This document shows, in pieces, positions 48,175 through 57,927 of a stretch of DNA of 64,000 nt. Source of the stretch: Lentinus brumalis (lineage: Eukaryota > Basidiomycota > Agaricomycetes > Polyporales > Polyporaceae); contig MARA01000007.1 in assembly GCA_001792895.1 (NCBI GenBank), positions 1,488,001-1,552,000 on the forward strand, given 5' to 3'. Numbering within the stretch: position 1 is the stretch's first letter; each line of letters begins with the position of its first letter. The translations under genes and the position numbers were made by a program. The notes under the pieces were generated by a model. It was given only the letters and a program-made list of their open reading frames with translations. It was not told the origin of the DNA and did no database searches.

Positions 48175-48865
48175 GGCAGCGTGAGAGGCGGCGTCACCCG
48201 TACTTGTTGCTCCGGTACCGCAGCGAGAGCTGGCACACTGGATCCTCCTCCGTGCGCAGCTGAAACTGCGGAACCAACACTATGAGCATGCATGCGCCGA
48301 AATTCTGCTTCAAGACACTGATGAAATTTGAAGGTACGCAGCAGCTCACTTGCGGACTCCGCAGTTGCTAACTTTGCGCCGGATGGGCGAGTCATCCGCC
48401 TTCACGATGTACTTCCGCCCGTCTGTAAGCTATTCGCACACATGTCTGCAATCTGCTCCCGAGAGCGACCTATCATACGCCGTTGTTAATGGAGCGAGCG
48501 AATCTATATACGGACAGTCGGCCGAAAGCGAACAACATGACCTCTTCGACATCTCACGCGCACGAACCGCCTGAGCAATGTCTTGCGGTTGCGGTTACGC
48601 ATGCCAGGATCGTCGAGGTGAGCATTTGGACGCGATCTTGTCGGGATTGACCACTCTTTCATCCTCATCGAATCTTCGTAGGCAAACGCTGCAGGACCAC
48701 CAAGTTGCAAGCATGAAGCACCTGCAGTGGGAAATGAGTGTGCGAGCGTCTATGTATTGAGGCGTTGATCGACCCTCACACAACCCTCACAGACCTCACA
48801 TGCTCTATATCGATGACGCTGCACTGTGTCCTCAGGACGATCTTTCTGCATACGCCCTTGCAATC
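48175..48865. other. intergenic region, no supported gene
   Basis: About 690 bases between the GNAT promoter and the GST 3' end. Nothing recognised. Confidence 0.45.
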
Positions 48866-49721
48866 CTAGACTTCGGCCTCGGTCCCGACATCAACAGTGA
48901 CCCATCCGTCAAACTCGGCCATGAACCGCTCCCAGTAGCCGCCATCCCACTTCATCATATCCGCCCACTCCTTGCTCTCCGGTCCCAGCACCAGCTTCAT
49001 CCAGATCAGGTACGACGCGACAACTACGTCCGCGAATGACACTCTGTCGCCCATGGCATGCACCTTCTCAGTCCCATCCGCTACAAGCCACCCCTTCACA
49101 GTGTGCAGCGCCTTCTCGAAACCCCTCCAGTGCTGCGCCCTCTTCTCACTTCCGGCGGGGCCAAGTCCTCGAGCTTCGCGTTGAACATGTCTTCGCGCGT
49201 TCGGCGGAAGTATGCCTCGCTGCGTGGGTTGAGTTGCGCGCAGGTCGCAGGCAGGACGAGCTGCCCCGCGTTCACGAAGAACACGTCCCGGAAAGCCTGG
49301 ATGAATGCCATGTGCAGCGCGTCCGTCTCCTTCGGGATGAGCAACGGTCCCGAGGAGGGATACGTTTGGTCGAGGTATCGCACGATCGCGACAGAATCCG
49401 CTACGGCGGTGCGGGTGTTCGGGTCGTAGATGGCTGGGAGGGTATATTGAGGTGAGCCGTCCTCGTTGGTGCTCGTGGGGCCTACGCCGATTTGCTTGCT
49501 GAGGGCAGCGATGTCCGGGTACTCGACCCAGACAGTCCTGTACGGGATGCCCTTGATGTTGAGGGAGAACCTGAGGAGCATCATCGGTCAGACTCAACAG
49601 CGGCAGTGACATGATGATACGGCTGGCGAAGCACATACCTAGTCTTCCAGGTATTGGGGGACCATGCCTTGCCCTTTGTTGCGTTCCCAGGGATATCGTA
49701 AAATACGATGGGCTCCGACAT
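48866..49721 (-). CDS. glutathione S-transferase, etherase-like (GTE) class; apparent 1-nt frame break
   Basis: Exon 1 (49639-49721) and exon 2 (48866-49570) join through a 68-nt intron to give MSEPIVFYDIPGNATKGKAW, SPNTWKTRFSLNIKGIPYRT and VEYPDIAAL: a thioredoxin-fold GSH-binding domain of the kind found in fungal GTE and bacterial LigE-type enzymes. YTLPAIYDPNTRTAVADSVA contains the cis-Pro and the Glu/Asp-Ser GSH contact. The helical domain runs LNPRSEAYFRRTREDMFNAK, then changes frame at the G4 run 49157-49160 (plus strand) before SEKRAQHWRGFEKALHTVKG. One added base matches the paralogue at 50096 (LEDFAPVGSEKMAQHW) and gives about 262 residues. Such enzymes are linked to detoxification of wood-derived aromatics. 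Probably intact in reality. Confidence 0.84.
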
Positions 49722-50095
49722 GTTGTCGCTGCTCGAGTCTCTCATCGTCACGTTCTTTTGTAGCACCGTTCGAGTTTCCTCCTACAGCCCTGTACCAGCC
49801 TGTACCTGAACCACAAAGTGACTCGATGCCGGCTTTCTTGGCCATGCCCGGCACATTTGCTTGGTAAGTTCATATCAGTGTACTTCTGCTACGGGAGAAC
49901 CGTTCATGCTGGCATCCATGAGAGCCAAGCAATATCACTCTGTCAGCGGAATCCTTGCATGCGATGTGGAATGAGCGGGAGCGTAGACCGGCCATTAGAC
50001 TGCACAGTTGCCGTTCTAACATCACCATGTACACGGTACCATTGCGGATACTTCGGAGGGTGCATCCGGATCCATGACGTTGATCAAAGTACAAC
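49722..50095. other. intergenic region
   Basis: About 370 bases between the GST promoter and the broken GST copy. No gene seen. Confidence 0.45.
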
Positions 50096-50660
50096 CTACG
50101 TACCGACGTCCACAGTCTCCCATTCCTCGAACTCTGCCATGAAGCGCGCCCAGTGCCCACCATCCCACGTTATCACATCTGACCACTCCTGACTCGTCGG
50201 CCCGAGTACCAGCTTCATCCAGACCAGGTGCGACACGACGACGATATCCGCGAACGAGATACTATCGCCCGTGACGTACAATTTCTCGATACCGTCCGCC
50301 TCGAGCCACTCCTTGATAGTGTGCAGCGCCTTCTCAACACCCTTCCAATGCTGCGCCATCTTCTCGCTTCCGACGGGGGCGAAATCCTCGAGCTTCGCGC
50401 TGTGCCACGTCTCGCGCGTCCGGCGGAAGTACGCCTCGCTGGCCGGATTAAGCTGCGCGCAATTCGGAGCTGCCCCGCATCTGCGAAGTACGCGTCGCTG
50501 AACGCCTGGACGAACGTCATTTGCAGCGCGTCTGTCTTCTTCGGGATGAGCGTCGGTCCGGTGGAGGAGTATGTTTTGTCGAAATACCCCGCGATCGCGA
50601 GGAACTCCGACATCGCGGTGCGGGCGTTCGGGTCGTCGATGGCTGGGAGGGACTGTGCCC
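50096..50660 (-). pseudogene. truncated GTE-class GST copy
   Basis: Closely related to the GST at 48866 but lacking the first exon and about 60 residues of the thioredoxin fold. It begins with SLPAIDDPNARTAMSEFLAI and continues YSSTGPTLIPKKTDALQMTF and DAYFADAGQL. Where the full copy reads QLVLPATCAQLNP, this one loses about ten bases and changes frame at about 50467-50475, then resumes NCAQLNPASEAYFRRTRE to VDVGT at 50096. A missing 5' half and an internal deletion make loss of GST function likely. It is adjacent and co-oriented with the full gene, so it looks like a partial tandem duplicate. Confidence 0.8.
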
Positions 50661-50944
50661 ATTTGACCCATACATCTCTACTAACGGCCCCTCAATTCAG
50701 ACATGCCAGTGGACTCTCAGAGTCTCAAGACACGGTGATTGTATGTACTGATACTCCGGGACCTCCGGGCCGCCGGGCCTTGCAGCTTGCTGTCTCGTCG
50801 CACGGTCATTAACCGTGGTTAAGCGTCCACGGTCCAGGACGTTCTGCTGGCAGTCGCGTTGGCAAGCCTTGGCCACCTCGCATCATGTCACGCAGACTAC
50901 ATAGCTGCTAAACCTGATCGACACTTCCTTGAGGTGATCCCTGC

Positions 50945-52972
50945 TTGGACACGATGGGAAAAGCAAACTTCGAAGGACTTCCCGTGCAAGTTCATGAGCG
51001 CATATGCTGCTGGCTCAAAGTTTACATCGATGGTCCTGACCCTGCTTACTTGTCCAACCCATCACGCAGAAACTATCCGTGGTACTACAGATACGTTGGA
51101 TTGCAAACGGTGGCCGCACTGGCAAGAACATCTCGCATTCTCCATGTGCCGGCCGTCAACATTTTGTGGCGATGGATACCCAACATAGCTGTCTTAATGC
51201 ACACCTTGCCTGATGATTGCTACCGTCGAACAAGGCACTTAGAACGTGAAGATCGTCGGGAAACCACGACCTTTGTGAGTCTTCCTTCTGGGCGATTGAA
51301 ACAACTCTGTTGTTGACTGCGAGTGCAGGAAGTCGTCCGCCAACTAGAAATTGGGGACTTTGTGCGATTCCGAATGTACGCAGAACGTGTCCTCAAAGTG
51401 GGAGTGTGGAACTACCAATGCGACTTCCTTCCCGACGAAGTGGTCAATTATGTTGCGACTCCAGATGTCCTCGGGGAGCTTGTTCGAGTCGCGACGGCTC
51501 ATAACTGGCGATTGCTCCCAAACGTACACACGATCGTATGCGAAGACGACACTCCGTCTGTCTCTGTCTCTTCCCACATCTCTCACCTCTTCGGTCCCCA
51601 GCTTCGTGCCTTCAGATTTGAACATCACGACCCTACGGAGGAGCCCACGTTCGACGAGCCACCCCAAGCGCACGTCGAGCACGAGGAAGACATCACGGAG
51701 ATGCTCCGCGTCATCAAAATGCACGCTCCACAGCTGGTGCAACTCGAGATACACGTGGACCCGAGCAGCGTCTCCATAGTGAAGGCATTGTCCGACGTCG
51801 CCCTCTCATGCCAGAGCCTCGTCTCCTTCAGGTGCGGTGCCATGAACCTCCCCATCACTCCTGGTGCCCTGGGCCACCTCGCTCTTCTCCCCTTGCTGGA
51901 GTATCTGTCCTTCACGTCCGTGGACGGCACCTTCACGGTGGACGAGATCAGGGCCTTCAATCGCCTCCCACACGCAGAGACCTTCCCGCGACTGCGCTCG
52001 TTCGACACAGTGCTCGTCAATCTCGACTTGGCCTCATTCATCGTCAAACACATCTCTTCTCCACACCTTCAACGCATAGACATCGATATTTTCAACGCAT
52101 GTGTATTGGGTGCCTCCGTGCAACAGTTCTTCCGTGCCCTCTGCAAGCTGCCCAACATCCCCTCCCTCACATCGCTGCGCGTGCGATTCGACGCATACCC
52201 AGACGACGATGACGATGACGCTGCTCTCGACCCTATCTCACACGATATGCTTCGCCCGCTTCTGGCAAGCCAGGACATGTTCTTGTTCGAGGTGTTCGCG
52301 GGCTGTCCGTTCGACCTCAATGACGGGTTCCTAGAGGACATGGTCCGCGCGTGGCCGAAGATCATCAACCTCCGGCTGACCGGCTACTACCCGCACATCA
52401 ACCCGCACACCCTGGATTACATGCCCGGGGTAACGTGGAATGGGATCATCACGATGGCGCGTGGATGGCCGGGCCTCAAGGAGCTCAGCATCGACTTCAA
52501 CACGGACGTCTCGCGCGTACCACCTTGGCGGCTGAAGGAGCTACGGGAGAGCAACAGGGCGAACGGGACCAAGAATCTTCGAACGTTGGACTTCATGTCT
52601 GTCGGGCTCTCCAAAATCGACGACGAAATGGCGGTGGCGACACTCTTGAGCGAGCTGTTCACGCCCATTGCAGAAATAGACTCCTACTGGAATAACTTGG
52701 CTCATCAGGAGGCCGGAGAGGAGCAGCTGAAGATGGAGCAGGAGGGCGATGCGTTCGAGCCAGATCCTGGCTTGGAGGCACGGGCAGCGTTGTACGCGAC
52801 CTACCACCGCCGGTGGTCTTCCATCGACGAACCCATGCACCACATCAACTTGGTACGTTGCCAGGAGCAGAGCTGGCAGTTCGGCAAGGCGATGAACGAG
52901 GGAAGTACCTATACTACGTCGGACGACGATTCTATGTCGGACGACGTGTCTATGTCAGACGAAGGGATGTAG
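50945..52972 (+). CDS. F-box/LRR-like protein G
   Basis: Intact two-exon gene: 50945-51274 and 51329-52972, 657 residues. Exon 1: FEGLPVQVHERICCWLKVYI, GLQTVAALARTSRILHVPAV, WRWIPNIAVLMHTLPDDCY, an F-box. Exon 2 opens EVVRQLEIGDFVRFRMYAER, followed by LRR-like segments, FLEDMVRAWPKIINLRLTGY and TWNGIITMARGWPGLKELSI. The C-terminus carries short acidic repeats (DDDSMSDDVSMSDEGM). Same subfamily as B and E, but 12 kb beyond the main cluster. The start at 50945 or the in-frame ATG at 50954 are both possible. Predicted SCF substrate receptor. Confidence 0.87.
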
Positions 52973-53610
52973 TCGGCGCTTTGACTTGCTTGATCTTGGT
53001 CTGTGCGGCACGGGTAGCGTGGCGGTACGACGTATCACATACGATGTCGATCCTTCGAACTCTGTTGCATCGTACATCTTGCTCGATCTTGTTGAATGTT
53101 GTCAAGAATAAATACACCACTTGCTTGGAAGAAGTGATGAGTGATGCCTTCGAAGTCACGCCATCAACATCAAGAAAAGGAACGGTTTGCGTGAACGAGC
53201 GACGATTAAGAGTATGCTACGTAGCCTATTGTAGGGGGTCATGACAGCGCAGTAGGTAAGTAGTAGATTACATCCCGTCATCCATTATCCATGCGATTGG
53301 TGCTGGAGGCTGGTTACTTGTAAGCGGGTATAGTGCGTAGTCAAGTATCGGTAATCCGGTACTCGAGCAGGACGTGGGCGGGATCATGAACATAGACGTA
53401 GACGTAGAACGTGTAACGAGCGGACAGCACCTTCCGGTAGCTCTGGGAATCGGGTCTGGGACTCGTAAGTAGCGCATACGCGAGAAGCCGCGACGACACA
53501 GCTACTGATACGGGGAGCAAGCGTGAATATATGCAAGAGCAGCAGCAGAGCGAGGAATATACAACAACAGCGCAGACACACCTCTCTTCCTCCCGTGCCC
53601 ATTGCGAGAC
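52973..53610. other. convergent intergenic region
   Basis: Between the 3' ends of F-box G and the serine-rich coiled-coil gene. No gene recognised. Confidence 0.45.
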
Positions 53611-56064
53611 TCACTTGCGCAAGATCTTCTCGCGCAGCTCCGCACCCTTCAACCGTGCTCGGAGGTACTCCAGCCGCGACTCGTACCGCGCGGTGACCTC
53701 CGCACGACGCCTCCGAATATCCGCCAACTCCGTCTCCATGCCGATCAGTTCATCGTCGTCGACCTGTCCTGGCCCTCCACGCCTGCTTCCTGAGCCCGTC
53801 GAGCCCGCCTCTGAGCGTGGGCCCGGGGAGATGGGGCTGCCGATACTGGACTCGCCCAACCGCGACTCGCGTCGCGCGCTCCCGTTGCGGGACGCGCTGG
53901 GTTGCATGGGCTTGCCCTCGCTCTCCTCGACTGTCTCCAGTGGGAGATGACCAGTGCTCCGCGCAAGGTTGAGGCTGGAGCTGCTCGCGAGTCCGAGATG
54001 GGCAGAGAGCGCGGGGAGGGCGGGGCCTGTGCGGCCGCGGGACGAGACGGAGGACAGGGACGTTTTGCGCATAACTGCGCTTTGGGAGGAGAGGGTCGTC
54101 GAGGACGTGGCCGTGCGCATCTTCGTGCCCACCGATGGCGTGCGCTTGAGGGACCGGGCAGTTCGCCCTGACCCATTGGATTTGAACGACAGCGCGTCAA
54201 TGTCCTTCCCGGGGCGGAGCGTGCTGGCTGGCCAGTTCGCGTCGTTGAGGGATCCGTGCGTAGGTAACGGGGGTATAGATGGTGGTTTCCGCTTTCGGGT
54301 GAGGGTGGAGAGCTCGAGCCCGTTGAACGCGTCCAGCAGCCGCCGGCCCTCCGCCTCGACGAGCTCGATCTGGTGTCGGATATCTTGCACGGACTCGACC
54401 GTGTCGTCGTCTGGTATCTCGGCCATGCTGATGTGGGTATACGAGGCCTCGACCCCCTTCGAGCCATGGAAGGACGACGGGGGCGCGCTGCGGCTTCCCG
54501 ACCGTGTTCGCGTGCGGGAGGATGTGCCGGGGTCTGTTGCGCTGAAGGTGTGGTTTCCGATGATCGTGCGTCGTGCGAACGTCTGCGACAGTCGCGGGTC
54601 GGACGTCTCGGTGCGCAGAGAGACGTCGCTGCTCTGCTTGGACAGCTTCCTGGGCAGCGTGGCACGCTCGGAGGGAGACGAGACCATCGAGTACACGCTC
54701 ATCGTGTCGCCGTTGGGCTCGACGGGCATGGAGACAACCCGGCGGCTGGTGGCGCGTCGGAGCAGCCCGGTCACGGTCGAGGAGAAGGACTTCTTGGACG
54801 ATATAGAAGGAGAACGGGCTGAATTGGGCTGCACATGGAAGTTGGAAGAGGTGCGCCGCCCGTGCGAGTCGAAATCTTGGCGGGATCAGCATGAATGGGA
54901 TTTGCAGCAATAGGAAGCGCATGCACTTACTTCGTGAATCAGCAGAGCTCTGCGCCGGCCGGGCCATGGGAACTAGGGAAGCTTCCGTGGGGACAGCAGA
55001 GCCGCTGGCAAATCGTTCAAAGAGATTTTGGCGGAGAAGACGATATTCATCGTCGCTGCAGGGGGTCACGTTAGCGCACTGAATGTTAAGATGCGGAGTG
55101 GGAGGCTGTAAACGCCGATGAAGTTACAAAGCGAGCGAATTGCCTCACAGAGGTTACGCGTGGATACCTTAGCCAGTTCTGCCACGCATTGCAACTTAGA
55201 TCCAGCGAAAATACTTTGTACTTTCCATCTGCTTGGAGGAAAGCCAACGCGCTGGGACTGGCATGCGAGGGGGCCTCCAAGCTGCGTCTCTGGTCGTTTA
55301 GATTGAATTGGAAATGATCTTAAGTACCGCATGGGAAAGGGCACATCGACTGAGTGTTGCGCGCACTCGAATAGGGCATGGTAGGAGACTCAAAAGGATA
55401 GTATCATGGATGACCCTCGTATAGACGCGCTTTAAACTCAAGCATTGCACCGTGTCGCGCTAGTGTTGCCACCAGTATCGCCCTGCACGGCACGCAGGCT
55501 TGATCAAGGGGAGGGCGGAACACGCGGCGGCGCCATGGAAGGAGGGATGGTCGCGCAGGGAAGGGTCTCATTCCACGTTGCAGGGGGCAAAGACTCACCT
55601 GAGCAAACCCTCCGAGTTGGCCGTCGCAAGTTCGTTGAGTCGTTGGGCGAGAGTGACGGTGATGAGGTCTGTGGATGAGCGAGAGCCGGTCATGTCGGTG
55701 GCATTGCCGTTGCGCCTGGGAGAGGTGTGCGAAGAGGCGGCCCAGTTCCTGGAAGTGGAGGAGCTCGTCCGGGGAGCGCGGATCGAGCCAGCAACGGAGC
55801 GCTTGTCTGCGGGCCTTGTGGCAAAGGAGGCGGTCGAGGCGGCGAGGGAGGGGGACGCGTAGGGCGACGGGGCGGGCGGGGGCTCCAGCTCGCGCTCCTT
55901 GCCCTTCGCCTTGCCGTACTGTCCGCGGGTGAGCAGCGTGCGACGAGCATGGGACCGAGCCGGGTACGCACGAATCTGGAGCGAATAACGCGGACCACGG
56001 AGGCATCGTCGGAGACAGCACTCGACGGCGTGTCCTCAGCCCGTCTGCCAGAGAAGAAGCCCAT
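53611..56064 (-). CDS. serine-rich protein with C-terminal coiled coil (600 aa), unknown function
   Basis: Four exons (55972-56064, 55599-55918, 54931-55055, 53611-54875) join in one frame. The N-terminus MGFFSGRRAEDTPSSAVSDD leads to FYGKAKGKERELEPPPAPSP and a conserved-looking helical block, ITVTLAQRLNELATANSEGL-LSDDEYRLLRQNLFERF, rebuilt across the long intron. The middle is disordered, rich in Ser, Thr, Arg and Pro, with many phosphorylation-type sites. A short helix, SVQDIRHQIELVEAEGRRLL, lies near residue 330. The C-terminal 50 residues (ELADIRRRRAEVTARYESRL) form a charged coiled coil ending KILRK. No enzyme motif. The second intron (55056-55598) is 543 nt, about ten times the local norm. 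Probably a scaffold or cytoskeletal/signalling adaptor, but this is inference. Shares a 212-bp upstream region with ERG24. Confidence 0.75.
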
Positions 56065-56276
56065 CAGTGCATGCAGCTCGCCCGCCGACCCCAGAGCCCT
56101 CCTCCCGCGACCGCTGTCACGCCGTGTCACCCGTGACACCCGGCACTAATAGCCGGTAAATAAGTGCCGGTATGATCCCACTTCGATTGATTTACACGCT
56201 CAAGCGCTCACGACGCGTCGTGACGCGCACTGTGCGCTCTCACGTCTGCCCTCGTCCGCCTCTGTCCACGACTACC
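56065..56276. promoter_or_regulatory. shared divergent promoter of the coiled-coil gene and ERG24-like gene
   Basis: Only 212 bases separate the two start codons. It contains the palindromic CGACGCGTCG (ACGCGT at 56213-56218), the same hexamer found clustered before Rif1. Too little sequence is present to assign separate core promoters. Confidence 0.5.
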
Positions 56277-57927
56277 ATGTCCTCCTCCTCCAAGGCCGCG
56301 TCGGACCTCAATCCACGCACAACCCACTATGAGTTCCTTGGTCCTCCTGGCGCGCTCGCTATCACCATCGGCGTCCCCGCGATGACATACGCACTGTACT
56401 TTGGTTGCTCCGAGAGCCACGGTGGCTGCCCTCCTCCCATCGACACGGCCCTCATCCTCGATTCACTATCTGACCCGTCCTGGTGGAAGGGACTTTGGGA
56501 CACCCAGGCCGCTCTTGCCTACTTCGCCTGGTATGCGTTCACCGTCGTGGCTTGGGTCATTTTGCCTGGGGACTGGGTGGACGGTGTCCCTATGCGCAAC
56601 GGTGTGACAAAGAAGTACAAGATCAACGGTGCGTCCCATATGTTGCTATTGCGGTATTGGTGGGAATTGACAGCCACGTAGCCTTCTCCACCGCCCTCTT
56701 GACTTTCGGTGTCGTCGCCGGCGTCATCTACCGTTATGGTCCTGAGCCCCTTACCTTCATCTATGACCACTGGCTCGGCTTGGTCACCGCCTCTATCCTC
56801 ATGGCTGTCGTACAGGGCCTGGGATGCTACCTGGCCTCCTTCCGCAAGGGTGCACTCCTCGCGCTCGGTGGTAACTCCGGCAATCCCATCTACGATGTAC
56901 GTGCGCTTCTTCTGTTAGATCCGTATACGTGGGTAATTGAGTGCCGCCGCAGTTCTACATCGGCCGTGAGCTCAACCCTTCCATCGGCTCCTTCGACCTC
57001 AAGTCATTCAACGAACTGCGCCCGGGACTTATCCTCTGGGCGCTCATCGACGTTGGGATGGTTTGCGAGCAGGCAATACGCCGTGGTGGCTTCGCAAAAG
57101 TGACCGACTCTATGTGGCTTGTCGTTGCGTTCCAGCTCTTCTACGTCATTGATGCTCTCTATAACGAGGTGAGATTGCGATCTGCAGAGGAACCTTCCAT
57201 GCTGAGACCCCTTCTAGCCAGCGATTCTAACGACCATGGACATCACCACCGATGGTTTCGGGTTCATGCTCGCGGTGGGCGACCTCGCGTGGGTCCCCTT
57301 CGTGTACTCGCTCCAGGCGCGCTACCTCGTCTTCAACCAGATCGAGCTTGGTCCCATCAACACTGCGCTGATCGTCCTCGTCAACCTTGCTGGTTACTAC
57401 ATCTTCCGCGCAGCCAACGGCGAGAAGAACGACTTCAGGAACGGCCGCAACACGAAGAGTACGTCGTTACATGACTGCTGCTGCACGCCGAGGCTCATGG
57501 CTCTCCGAACTGACCTCTCAACGTGCAGACCTGCAATATATGACGACTGAGAGCGGCAGGAAGCTCTTGACCTCGGGCTGGTGGGGCCGGTCTCGCCACC
57601 CGAACTACATGTGCGTCACGAATCATCCGTCCTGGTCCCATCCCTGACCCATGTCTTCCTTCCGTGCAGGGGCGATCTTCTGATGGCGTTTGCATGGTCG
57701 CTCCCGACCGGGTTCAACACGCCCATCACCTATTTCTACGTCACCTACTTTGCGGTGCTCCTCATCCACCGCGAAAGGCGTGACTCTGAGGCATGCAAGA
57801 TAAAGTGGGTTTCCAGAGTTGTGCCCCGGGCTATCGTGCTGACGGTCACCTCCACCGCAGATATGGGAAGGACTGGGACAAGTACAAGAAGCTTGTGCCC
57901 TGGCGGATCATTCCGTACGTGTACTGA
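56277..57927 (+). CDS. ERG24: sterol C14-reductase, ERG24 family
   Basis: ER membrane enzyme of ergosterol synthesis that reduces the C14=C15 double bond made by Erg11, using NADPH. The start at 56277 follows ACGACTACC. Exons give [60 protein letters not shown] (about 56875-57000), [48 protein letters not shown] and the C-terminal sterol-reductase signature [20 protein letters not shown] with [20 protein letters not shown], ending YVY at 57927. These are hallmarks of the Erg24/lamin-B-receptor/DHCR7 family; several hydrophobic spans are visible. Six or so introns all keep frame, including one interrupting the second signature. Length is about 430 residues, normal for the family. Confidence 0.94.

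Noticed and set aside
53611..55069. Shorter coiled-coil gene starting at 55069 with TPCSDDEYR
   Set aside because: The proposed start codon is GTG. The CAG just before CGACGATGAATAT is an acceptor that joins in frame to an upstream exon ending NSEGLL.
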